Source of the DNA: CBFGRU01 sp965651255
GTDB taxonomy: Bacteria > Planctomycetota > Phycisphaerae > Phycisphaerales > SM1A02
DNA length: 8,124 bases
Direction of reading: 5' to 3'
NCBI GenBank assembly: GCA_965651255.1
Contig: CBFGRU010000135.1
Coordinates: 1 to 8,124, forward strand
This document shows, piece by piece, positions 1 to 5,254 of this stretch. A model generated the notes under the pieces. The model was not told where the DNA came from. It saw nothing but the letters and a program-made list of their open reading frames with translations, and made no database searches. Each line of letters starts with the position of its first letter. Position 1 is the stretch's first letter. The position numbers and the translations under genes were made by a program.

Positions 1-1
1 C

Positions 2-124
2 GCAAAAGAGTTTCTGTCGCGAGTCTTCGGCCCGGTTGTCTCGATTGACCTTGTGCAGCGCGTGGCGGAACTGGAAGCCGAACTCGGCATCGCGCAGGCG
101 AACGCGAAAGGGGCGCGACGATGA
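2..124 (+). CDS. C-terminal 40 residues of an unknown element protein (5' truncated)
   Basis: An open frame enters from the left window edge and stops at TGA 122-124. The visible residues begin AKEFLSRVFG and end NAKGARR. The middle (RVAELEAELGIAQ) is a charged stretch with heptad-like leucines and could be helical or a short coiled coil. The stop overlaps the next start in an ATGA, as at the next two junctions, which supports it as a real translated gene in the same transcript. The product is not recognised. It could belong to any small-protein family, since only the tail is visible. Confidence 0.6.
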   Translation, partial: AKEFLSRVFGPVVSIDLVQRVAELEAELGIAQANAKGARR

Positions 125-432
125 AAGACTTCACGGCCCGGCTCGCCCGCATCGAGCGCGAAGCGCAGGCCGCGCGCGCGCATGCTGACTTTGTGATTCA
201 CCCCACCCACCGGGAAGCGGCGGAGCGGTGCATCGCCCGACACTACCTCCCGCGCGTGGCGGACCTGCTCGCCGAGCATCAGTCGCTCGGCGGTACGGCC
301 GAAATGCTCCGGGCCGACGTGGCGCGGTTCGTGCGGGTGGACCCGGCGCATCCGATCGGCGCTCGCATCGTGGACAAGCTCATCGAGGCCGCACGCGCGA
401 CGTCCATCGACACAACAGGGAGCGAGGCATGA
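121..432 (+). CDS. Small hypothetical protein of the element, 103 aa
   Basis: The start ATG 121 is supported by an AAGGGG Shine-Dalgarno stretch (108-113) 7 nt upstream and by the 4-nt ATGA overlap with the preceding stop, which suggests translational coupling. The protein is soluble-looking, rich in Ala, Arg and Glu, and probably mostly alpha-helical. It has a charged N-terminal helix (about 3-22), a His/Tyr-containing middle (HPTH 27-30, HY 41-42) and a C-terminal helix (about 78-93). It has one cysteine (C37), no signal peptide and no membrane segment. No family is recognised. Its place in a tight chain of small genes fits a phage or satellite accessory protein, but the function cannot be inferred. 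Confidence 0.72.
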   Translation: MKDFTARLARIEREAQAARAHADFVIHPTHREAAERCIARHYLPRVADLLAEHQSLGGTAEMLRADVARFVRVDPAHPIGARIVDKLIEAARATSIDTTGSEA

Positions 433-668
433 ACGCGAGCAACATCGGATCGCATCTAGCGCACGACGGACAGGGGCGCATCATCGCCCGGCCGCCGGTG
501 ACCGAAGCGGAATGCCGGACGGTCTTCCCCAGCGGCGGCGGGCACTGCTCGCCCCAACAACTCGCGGCCAATCGCGCGACGCTCGCGCGATTCGGATGCA
601 AAATCGACCCAAACACAGGGCGCGGGCATTGCACCGGCCCGACCAACACGAAGGACCAAACCCGATGA
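429..668 (+). CDS. Small Cys/His protein with a duplicated C-x10-C motif, 79 aa
   Basis: I place the start at ATG 429, not further upstream. It overlaps the previous stop (ATGA 429-432) and has AGGGAG (417-422) 6 nt upstream, whereas longer versions of the frame would cut across the preceding gene. The protein contains two similar segments, residues 29-40 and 57-68. Each starts with Cys followed by Arg or Lys, ends in G-x-G-H-C, and so has C-x10-C spacing with His before the second Cys. These four cysteines are the only ones in the protein, so together with two histidines they could bind one metal ion or form disulfides. The N-terminus is polar and the C-terminal tail (69-79) looks unstructured. 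No known family is recognised, and zinc binding is an inference. Confidence 0.72.
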   Translation: MNASNIGSHLAHDGQGRIIARPPVTEAECRTVFPSGGGHCSPQQLAANRATLARFGCKIDPNTGRGHCTGPTNTKDQTR

Positions 669-856
669 ATTGCGAATGCAAACACTCCAAGATTGAAGTC
701 GTCAACGGACAACCCGTGATGGGCGGCGCGAACGCGATCGCGGCGAGCGCGACGGCGAAGCAGCGCGCGCTCCGTGAAGGCCGACCGGATCGGTTCATGG
801 ACTACTTCAACGAAGAACTCGACGCGCTCGAAACGATGCAGGAGCGCCGTCTCTGA
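665..856 (+). CDS. Small hypothetical protein with N-terminal CxCxH, 63 aa
   Basis: The start ATG 665 again overlaps the preceding stop (ATGA 665-668), and AAGGA (651-655) lies 9 nt upstream. The N-terminus carries Cys3, Cys5 and His7, a compact potential metal-binding cluster. It is followed by a short beta-like stretch (IEVVNG), a small-residue segment (about 20-30) and a charged helix (about 44-61) ending in ERRL. There is no signal peptide or membrane segment. It is the last gene of the overlapping chain, and an intrinsic terminator begins 18 nt after its stop. The product is not recognised. Its small size makes family assignment from reading alone impossible. Confidence 0.68.
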   Translation: MNCECKHSKIEVVNGQPVMGGANAIAASATAKQRALREGRPDRFMDYFNEELDALETMQERRL

Positions 857-874
857 CCGTGGTTTTCCTCAAGT

Positions 875-909
875 GGGGGCCGGTCGAACGTCCGGCCGGT
901 CCCCTTTTT
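875..909 (+). terminator. Intrinsic terminator after the small-gene chain
   Basis: A 12-bp stem pairs 875-886 with 893-904, including two G-U pairs (879/900 and 884/895). It closes a 6-nt loop (887-892) and is followed at once by five T (905-909). The GC-rich stem plus T-run is canonical Rho-independent structure. It lies 18 nt downstream of the stop at 856 and only 25 nt before the next start codon. Confidence 0.88.
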
Positions 910-934
910 CCCAACCGAAAGAAGGGCCGAAACA

Positions 935-1675
935 ATGAACACTGAAACAATGACCATCGACGAACTGAACGCGCTCGAACGGTTGCCGTTTGACTTTCTC
1001 GGCGCGAAGCGGGGCACGGCGTATGAGATTCCTCTCTGGCATCACGGCTGGTTCCGCGACAACGCGCACCTTCCGGGCAAGGTGCTGGCCGAGCAATTCG
1101 AGCGCATTCACGGCAAGCTGACGCCGGAGCAACGGCGAATCCTTCGCGACGTGCAAGGCGCGCGGGAGGCCGCGCAGATTGCCGATCCGCTTGTCCGGCT
1201 TGAAGCCGAAGAACACCAGTCCATTCACGCGCGCGGCGGCGGGCACGAGGGCGCATTCAAAGATTGGCAGGCCGAGTTCATTGGCTTGTTTCTCAAACAG
1301 GATGCGCCGGAGCATCGGCCGGGCCGCCGAGCATATCGCGTGATGCTGGCCGATCAGTACCATGCGCCCCAGGTGGACGAGGCGGCGCTCGTCAAGGCGG
1401 GCAAGAAGGCGGTATTCCCGGCTCCAACCGTCGAAGCGCATATCGCGGCACTCAACCGCGCGCGTGAGCTTCGGGACGCGCTCCCGGTCTTGCGGGACCG
1501 GGCGGAGTCGCTGGAACGCGAGTTTGAGAAGCTCGACCAATCGCTCCCCGCGCACAACCGCGAGCGGATCGAAGCGCACGGCAAACTTTTCGCCGCGCGG
1601 GCCGCGCTGGACGCGACACACGGCCGGCTGCAACTGGAATTGACGATCCTGCGAAACGCGGGCGCATCGGTCTGA
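935..1675 (+). CDS. Hypothetical element protein with C-terminal coiled coil, 246 aa
   Basis: The start ATG 935 follows a strong GAAAGAAGGG Shine-Dalgarno region (917-926) at 8 nt spacing. ATG 950 (residue 6) is a weaker alternative. The N-terminal half has an aromatic/His stretch (LWHHGWF 34-40) and a His/Gly loop (about 94-104). A helical region with WQAEFIGLFL (111-120) follows. Residues about 166-240 are long charged helices likely to form a coiled coil (LRDRAESLEREFEKL). There are no cysteines, signal peptide or clear membrane segment. No family is recognised. The plus strand is preferred over a long antisense frame because of the Shine-Dalgarno site, shared direction with neighbours and high GC at third positions. 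The coiled-coil end suggests oligomerisation or a structural/scaffold role, but this is inference only. Confidence 0.78.
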   Translation: MNTETMTIDELNALERLPFDFLGAKRGTAYEIPLWHHGWFRDNAHLPGKVLAEQFERIHGKLTPEQRRILRDVQGAREAAQIADPLVRLEAEEHQSIHARGGGHEGAFKDWQAEFIGLFLKQDAPEHRPGRRAYRVMLADQYHAPQVDEAALVKAGKKAVFPAPTVEAHIAALNRARELRDALPVLRDRAESLEREFEKLDQSLPAHNRERIEAHGKLFAARAALDATHGRLQLELTILRNAGASV

Positions 1676-1687
1676 CGAACCGAAGGT

Positions 1688-1716
1688 GACGACCGTAGCG
1701 CGTGGCCTACGGCGTC
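1688..1716 (+). terminator. Hairpin after the 246-aa gene, possible terminator
   Basis: GACG and CCGTAG (1688-1698, with A1692 bulged) pair with CTACGG and CGTC (1707-1716), giving 10 base pairs around an 8-nt loop. It starts 12 nt after the stop codon at 1675. No T-run follows, so it may be a transcript-end stabiliser or weak terminator rather than a canonical intrinsic terminator. Confidence 0.45.
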
Positions 1717-1768
1717 TGAATCCCTGAATCGGAGGCGCGAAAAGAGTGATTCCTACGCTCGTTCCCAT

Positions 1769-1796
1769 TGCGAAGCCCCCCCGGCGTGGTACCCTC
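1769..1796 (+). promoter_or_regulatory. Weak candidate promoter for the integrase
   Basis: TTGCGA (1769-1774) and TACCCT (1791-1796) resemble sigma-70 -35 and -10 boxes at 16-nt spacing. A start near 1803 would place all three copies of the 11-bp repeat in the leader of the integrase mRNA. The match is poor and the call rests on position more than sequence. Confidence 0.25.
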
Positions 1797-1806
1797 TGGC
1801 TGTCGC

Positions 1807-1931
1807 GGTCCCTACCAACCCCCGACGTACATTCAGGATCGTCACGAGCAACCCGTCGCTCGTCTGCTCATTCCTCTGGTAGGGACCGTGGGCAACGGCG
1901 GCGGGCTGCGCGTAGCGGGAGTCCCTACCAA
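1807..1931. repeat. Three copies of an 11-bp repeat in the integrase leader
   Basis: GGTCCCTACCA occurs at 1807-1817 in direct orientation and as its exact reverse complement at 1877-1887. It occurs again directly at 1921-1930, lacking the first G, where it abuts the integrase ATG at 1931. Copies 1 and 3 also share the A that follows. In RNA, copy 2 can pair with copy 1 (11 bp, 59-nt loop) or copy 3 (10 bp, 34-nt loop), but not both. The second pairing would cover the stretch between the GGAG (1918-1921) and the start codon. As DNA, the copies could be operators or recombinase/excisionase sites. Confidence 0.8.
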
Positions 1932-3139
1932 TGACTGCAACGCTCAAAGTATCGCTCACCGAATCGACGAAGACGCTCAAAGACGGGAAGCGCGCGACGT
2001 ACTACGTTCTGCGCTGGACCGACTCGGCCGGGAAGACGCGGGAGAAGTCGCTCGGCCGCACGCGCTCAACCGGCGGTGATATGACCGCACGCGAGGCGAA
2101 GGAACTCCGGGCGGAGTTTGAACGCGCGATGATGACCGGCGACCGTCCGCGCGATCGGCTGGAATCGTTCACGCTCGGCACGTTTATCGAGTGGTATGAC
2201 GAACAGCGCAAGCACTCCGATACGCGGCTCGGCTTCCGCAAGAGTTTCCGGGCGCTGAAGAAGCCGACGCTTGCCAAGCACAATATGACGCTGCGCTATC
2301 TGCGCGAACACTTCGGAGAGGGGCAGCGGCTCGATTCAATCGACGCCGACGCGATCGAGCGGTTCCTGAACGCGCTCACGGCTGGCGAACTCGCCGACGC
2401 GCGCGATGGTCGTCAGACGTTCACGCTCGGCATTCAGACCGTACTCGGACACGTCCGAAACGCGAAGGCGATATGGCAATGGGCGAAGTCAAAGAAGGTT
2501 GTTCACGTCAACCCGTGGTCAGACTTCGACGGCGCGCCTCTCCCGTCGAAGCCGAACTACTACGTTTCGCTCGAAGACTTCGAGACGCTGCTCGCATCGT
2601 CCCCGTCGAACGGCTGGCGGGCGTTCTACGCGCTCCAGCGGCTCGCCGGACTCCGCCGCGGTGAGGCGTTGTCTCTCGTCTGGACGGGCACACAGACCGA
2701 TACAGCGGGCGAGACACATACCATCGGCGTGGACCTTGCGGCGCGGCGCATCCGGCTGGTGGGGAACTCGAAGACCGTCACGCGCTACCGCGAGGTTCCA
2801 ATCTGTCCCCGGCTGGCGGAACTGCTCGCGGCGCGGCTCGATGAACTCGACGGCGAACCGGCCGAGGGTGAATCGGTCTGCGGCGTCTCGTCTCACAATC
2901 TCACGCGGCGTGCGCAGGCGCACATTCGCGCGGCCGGTCTGACCCCGTGGCCGAAGTCGTTCCAGGCGTTGCGCTCCAGCGCGGAGAACGACTGGAAGAC
3001 GGCGGGCATCCACGAAGCGACCTACGCGGCATGGGCCGGACACTCCGCGACCGTCTCGCGCAAGCACTACGTTTCCCCGATGGCTTCCGAGTTTGACGCG
3101 GTGACGCGCCCGGAGACAACGCTCAAGCTGACCGGATGA
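1931..3139 (+). CDS. Tyrosine recombinase / phage-type integrase, 402 aa
   Basis: This is a site-specific recombinase that would cut and rejoin the element and chromosome att sites. Residues 1-75 look like a beta-rich arm-binding domain (TYYVLRWTDSAGK, then REAKELRAEFE). Residues about 80-190 form the SAM-like core-binding domain, and about 210-390 the catalytic domain. Catalytic positions visible are Arg242 (AGLRRGE), Lys281 (NSK), Arg348 (QALR), His371 (AGHS) and the nucleophile Tyr380 (KHY). The usual box II His of HxxR is Gln345 here. The start ATG 1931 is fixed because TAG at 1913-1915 is in frame upstream with no start codon between; GGAG (1918-1921) lies 9 nt upstream. Its 3' end is 125 bp from the 3' end of tRNA-Arg, which identifies the likely target. 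Length and domain order are normal for the family. Confidence 0.95.
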   Translation: MTATLKVSLTESTKTLKDGKRATYYVLRWTDSAGKTREKSLGRTRSTGGDMTAREAKELRAEFERAMMTGDRPRDRLESFTLGTFIEWYDEQRKHSDTRLGFRKSFRALKKPTLAKHNMTLRYLREHFGEGQRLDSIDADAIERFLNALTAGELADARDGRQTFTLGIQTVLGHVRNAKAIWQWAKSKKVVHVNPWSDFDGAPLPSKPNYYVSLEDFETLLASSPSNGWRAFYALQRLAGLRRGEALSLVWTGTQTDTAGETHTIGVDLAARRIRLVGNSKTVTRYREVPICPRLAELLAARLDELDGEPAEGESVCGVSSHNLTRRAQAHIRAAGLTPWPKSFQALRSSAENDWKTAGIHEATYAAWAGHSATVSRKHYVSPMASEFDAVTRPETTLKLTG

Positions 3140-3194
3140 ACCCCGATGCTCTCTCCTCTCCGCCCCAATCCGACGCGCGCCCGTCTCTCGCGAC

Positions 3195-3227
3195 GATTCC
3201 CCCGACTCCGTGGGAATCTCGTGGGAA
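3195..3227. repeat. Inverted and direct repeats between integrase and tRNA
   Basis: GATTCCC (3195-3201) and GGGAATC (3212-3218) form a perfect 7-bp inverted repeat with a 10-nt spacer. CGTGGGAA occurs twice, at 3209-3216 and 3220-3227, exactly 11 bp (about one helical turn) apart. The block lies about 40-70 bp from the tRNA 3' end, where recombinase or accessory-protein sites of an att region would be expected. It could also act as the 3' hairpin of the integrase mRNA. Confidence 0.5.
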
Positions 3228-3264
3228 CGGCGCGCCCGGAGGGGGCAAAAACCGCGATACTGAA

Positions 3265-3311
3265 TACGCGCGGCAGGATTCGAACCTGCAACCCTCGGTT
3301 CCGAAGACCGA
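3265..3311. other. Probable attachment site within the tRNA 3' half
   Basis: This is inferred, not seen directly. The tRNA 3' end faces the integrase and the element, so the element should supply an identical tRNA 3' segment that restores the gene. The region from the discriminator base to the anticodon stem is where cores for this recombinase family usually lie. I noticed no second copy of the T-arm sequence GGATTCGAACC in this window, so the partner repeat should lie beyond the left edge. Confidence 0.45.
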
Positions 3312-3337
3312 TGCTCTATCCGTTGAGCTACGCGCGC
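3265..3337 (-). tRNA. tRNA-Arg (anticodon UCG)
   Basis: Read on the minus strand, a complete 73-nt cloverleaf forms. The acceptor stem is GCGCGCG with CGCGCGT (first pair G-U) and the D stem is GCTC/GAGC. The anticodon stem is TCGGT/ACCGA around loop CTTCGGA, and the T arm is GCAGG-TTCGAAT-CCTGC, with discriminator A. The anticodon TCG is complementary to plus-strand 3302-3304 and reads the Arg codon CGA. The 3' CCA is not encoded and must be added enzymatically. The gene is intact although an element appears integrated at its 3' end. A TAGAAT on the minus strand (3371-3366) is a plausible -10 box, with no good -35 visible. Confidence 0.96.
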
Positions 3338-3391
3338 AGTACTCAAAGTCACTTCCAACGTCGCGATTCTAGCCCGGATGTATCATCCAGT

Positions 3392-4966
3392 GTGGCCCGA
3401 CGACCATTCAATCCCGATGATGCGAGCGGTGCACCTGCGCCCGACTCCACTCCCGCCCGCCGGGAACGGCGATTCGCTCACCTCGCTGAAGCTACGCAGC
3501 TCACCGTCAGCCAGGTGTCGGAGCTGATACGAACGACCCTCGAGACGCGTATTGCTTCACCACTCCGCGTGGTCGGCGAGGTCAGCAACTTGAATGTGCG
3601 ACAACACTGGTACTTCTCGCTGAAAGATGAATCATCCATCATCAGTTGCGTTGCTTGGGCATCGAGTGCGAAGAAGTTCAAGTTCACACCGCGCGATGGC
3701 CAGGAGGTTGTCGCAACCGGGCACATCAGTCACTTCGGGCCGCAGGGCCGCACCCAGTTCTACATCTCGAACCTTGAACCGATCGGTGAAGGCGCCCTCG
3801 AGCAGCGCTTCCGCGCATTATGCGAAGAGCTGCGCACGCTCGGCTACTTCGATGAAACACGAAGAAAGCCGCTGCCGATTCTGCCGCGGCGAATCGCGGT
3901 CATCACCAGTCGCACCGGTGCCGCCATCCAGGATGTCATCGCCACCGCCCGGGCGCGGTGTCCTGCCGTCGGCATCTTCCTCGTCGATGTCCGGGTGCAG
4001 GGGGAAGGGTCAGTTGAGGAAGTCGTCCGCGCGATTCGTCGCATCGATCGCGACCACCGCGCGCTCGGCGTCGATGCCATCCTTGTCACGCGCGGCGGCG
4101 GGTCAATTGAAGACCTCTGGACCTTCAACGAGCGGCTCGTTGCCGATGCGGTGCACGAGTGCTCACTTCCGATCGTCGCCGCGATCGGCCACGAGTCCGA
4201 CACGACGATCATCGAGCTCATTTCCGATCGTCGCGCGGCAACGCCCACGCAGGCCGCGATGCTGCTCGTACCCGATCGGATGGCGCTCATCCGCCAACTC
4301 GATCATCACGCGCATCGAGTGCGTACGTTGCTCGTACGACATCTCGACCGGGAGCGGGCGCGCTGGGAGGCCGTTCGTCGGCACGAGTTCTTCCGCGCGC
4401 CGGAGCGCATCATCAAGACCCGAACACAACGCCTCGAGCGCGTGACGATCGACCTGCCCCGATCACTTCGCGGCCGATTACACGACGCCAACCTTCGGCT
4501 TGCGCGACTGGCCCATCGACTTGAAGCCGTTCGTCCGATGACGAGGACCGCGGCGATCCACGCGCGACTCGCGGTGCTGGAGGATCGCCTTCGCCGCGCG
4601 CTCATTCGCGGCGGTCGAAAGCGGGAAGCACTCGCGCAACTTCAATCGCGGCTCACCCTCGTCCTCGAACGGCACCTGCACCGAACGCGCGAGCGCACCG
4701 AATGGCTCGCCAACCGGCTCCACGGTGTCGATATCCGCACGGTCCTGCGGCGCGGATTCACCTACACCATCGCGGCGGATGGACGCATCATCCGGTCGGT
4801 GCGTGATGTCACCGCCGGCGAGACGATGACCACGCACGTGGTGGATGGCACGATCAAGTCCATCGTCGGTGGCAGCGGGCAACGGCCGCGCCCGCACCAG
4901 GCCAAACGCCGCGCATCGGCTGATGAGCCGCCCGATCAGTTGGACCTCTTCACCCCCAGCGAGTAG
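3392..4966 (+). CDS. xseA: Exodeoxyribonuclease VII large subunit
   Basis: This is the catalytic subunit of exonuclease VII, which degrades single-stranded DNA from both ends together with XseB. I start at GTG 3392 (524 aa) because every earlier in-frame start lies within or left of the antisense tRNA gene. The first 38 residues look disordered, and homology-like sequence begins near LTVSQVSELIR. Numbering from that GTG, the N-terminal OB fold is about 58-131 (GEVSN, HWYFSLKD). Family motifs are VITSRTGAAIQD (170-181), RGGGSIEDLW (234-243), GHESD (266-270) and ATPTQAA (283-289). A long charged helical region follows, then the C-terminal LRRGFTY segment (452-458). The tail ends DQLDLFTPSE, resembling a sliding-clamp binding peptide. 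It is longer than the roughly 450-aa E. coli protein because of both tails. xseB follows after 9 nt. Confidence 0.95.
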   Translation: MARRPFNPDDASGAPAPDSTPARRERRFAHLAEATQLTVSQVSELIRTTLETRIASPLRVVGEVSNLNVRQHWYFSLKDESSIISCVAWASSAKKFKFTPRDGQEVVATGHISHFGPQGRTQFYISNLEPIGEGALEQRFRALCEELRTLGYFDETRRKPLPILPRRIAVITSRTGAAIQDVIATARARCPAVGIFLVDVRVQGEGSVEEVVRAIRRIDRDHRALGVDAILVTRGGGSIEDLWTFNERLVADAVHECSLPIVAAIGHESDTTIIELISDRRAATPTQAAMLLVPDRMALIRQLDHHAHRVRTLLVRHLDRERARWEAVRRHEFFRAPERIIKTRTQRLERVTIDLPRSLRGRLHDANLRLARLAHRLEAVRPMTRTAAIHARLAVLEDRLRRALIRGGRKREALAQLQSRLTLVLERHLHRTRERTEWLANRLHGVDIRTVLRRGFTYTIAADGRIIRSVRDVTAGETMTTHVVDGTIKSIVGGSGQRPRPHQAKRRASADEPPDQLDLFTPSE

Positions 4967-4975
4967 ATTCCCGCT

Positions 4976-5233
4976 ATGGCTGCGAGTTCACCGAAGAAGA
5001 AAGATGATCTCTCCACGCTCCGCTTTGAAGAGGCGATCGATCAGCTCGAATCGATCATTGGCCACATCGAGGAAGGGGAGGTCGGCCTCGAAGAGAGCAT
5101 CGAGTCGTACCAGCGCGGCATGGCCCTGCTCAAGCACTGTCGCGCGGTGCTCGATCGCGCCGAGCAGCAGATCGAACAACTCACCGCCGCCCACTCCGCG
5201 GATGCAACGGCGGAAGCGACCGATGAGGCCTGA
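4976..5233 (+). CDS. xseB: Exodeoxyribonuclease VII small subunit
   Basis: The 85-aa product is the non-catalytic small subunit that binds the helical region of XseA and is needed for active exonuclease VII. Family sequence is plain. It begins with FEEAIDQLESIIGHIEEGEVGLEESIESYQ in two helices (about 17-46). The second helical part is RGMALLKHCRAVLDRAEQQIEQL (47-69). The tail is a short acidic, Ala-rich extension. Length is usual for XseB (about 70-90 aa). It starts 9 nt after the xseA stop, consistent with one transcript and stoichiometric co-expression. No strong Shine-Dalgarno site is visible in the short gap, so translation may be coupled to xseA. Confidence 0.95.
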   Translation: MAASSPKKKDDLSTLRFEEAIDQLESIIGHIEEGEVGLEESIESYQRGMALLKHCRAVLDRAEQQIEQLTAAHSADATAEATDEA

Positions 5234-5254
5234 GTCGTTCGCCGTTCGGACCCG

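Larger units (their letters stand above)
1..3264 (+). mobile_element. Integrase-proximal end of an element integrated at tRNA-Arg
   Basis: The segment left of the tRNA-Arg gene holds only plus-strand genes: a chain of tiny overlapping unknown genes, a 246-aa unknown gene and a tyrosine recombinase whose 3' end points at the tRNA 3' end. An integrase next to a tRNA gene is the standard signature of tRNA-targeted phages, satellites and genomic islands. The right boundary is inferred to lie at or within the 3' half of the tRNA. The left boundary is outside the window, so element size and type are unknown. No capsid, terminase, replication, conjugation or defence gene is recognisable here. Confidence 0.72.

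Noticed and set aside
228..428. Upstream extension of the 79-aa gene
   Set aside because: It would overlap most of the 103-aa gene. ATG 429 has a Shine-Dalgarno site and the ATGA junction shared by its neighbours.
869..1768. 299-aa minus-strand frame opposite the 246-aa gene
   Set aside because: Long antisense frames are common in GC-rich genes. It also crosses the intrinsic terminator, while the plus-strand gene has a good Shine-Dalgarno site and runs with its neighbours.
2519..3358. 279-aa minus-strand frame across the integrase and tRNA
   Set aside because: It contains the sense translation of the tRNA (RIEHRSSEPRVAGSNPAAR) and lies opposite the clearly genuine integrase.
3136..3372. 78-aa frame starting with an ATGA overlap on the integrase stop
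   Set aside because: Its second half is the antisense translation of the tRNA-Arg gene (DSNLQPSVPKTDALSVELR), a well-known spurious pattern. Only the stop/start overlap favours it.
3146..3391. N-terminal extension of XseA to ATG 3146
   Set aside because: The extension runs antisense through the intact tRNA and has no XseA-like sequence. A start at GTG 3392 fits the tRNA position.
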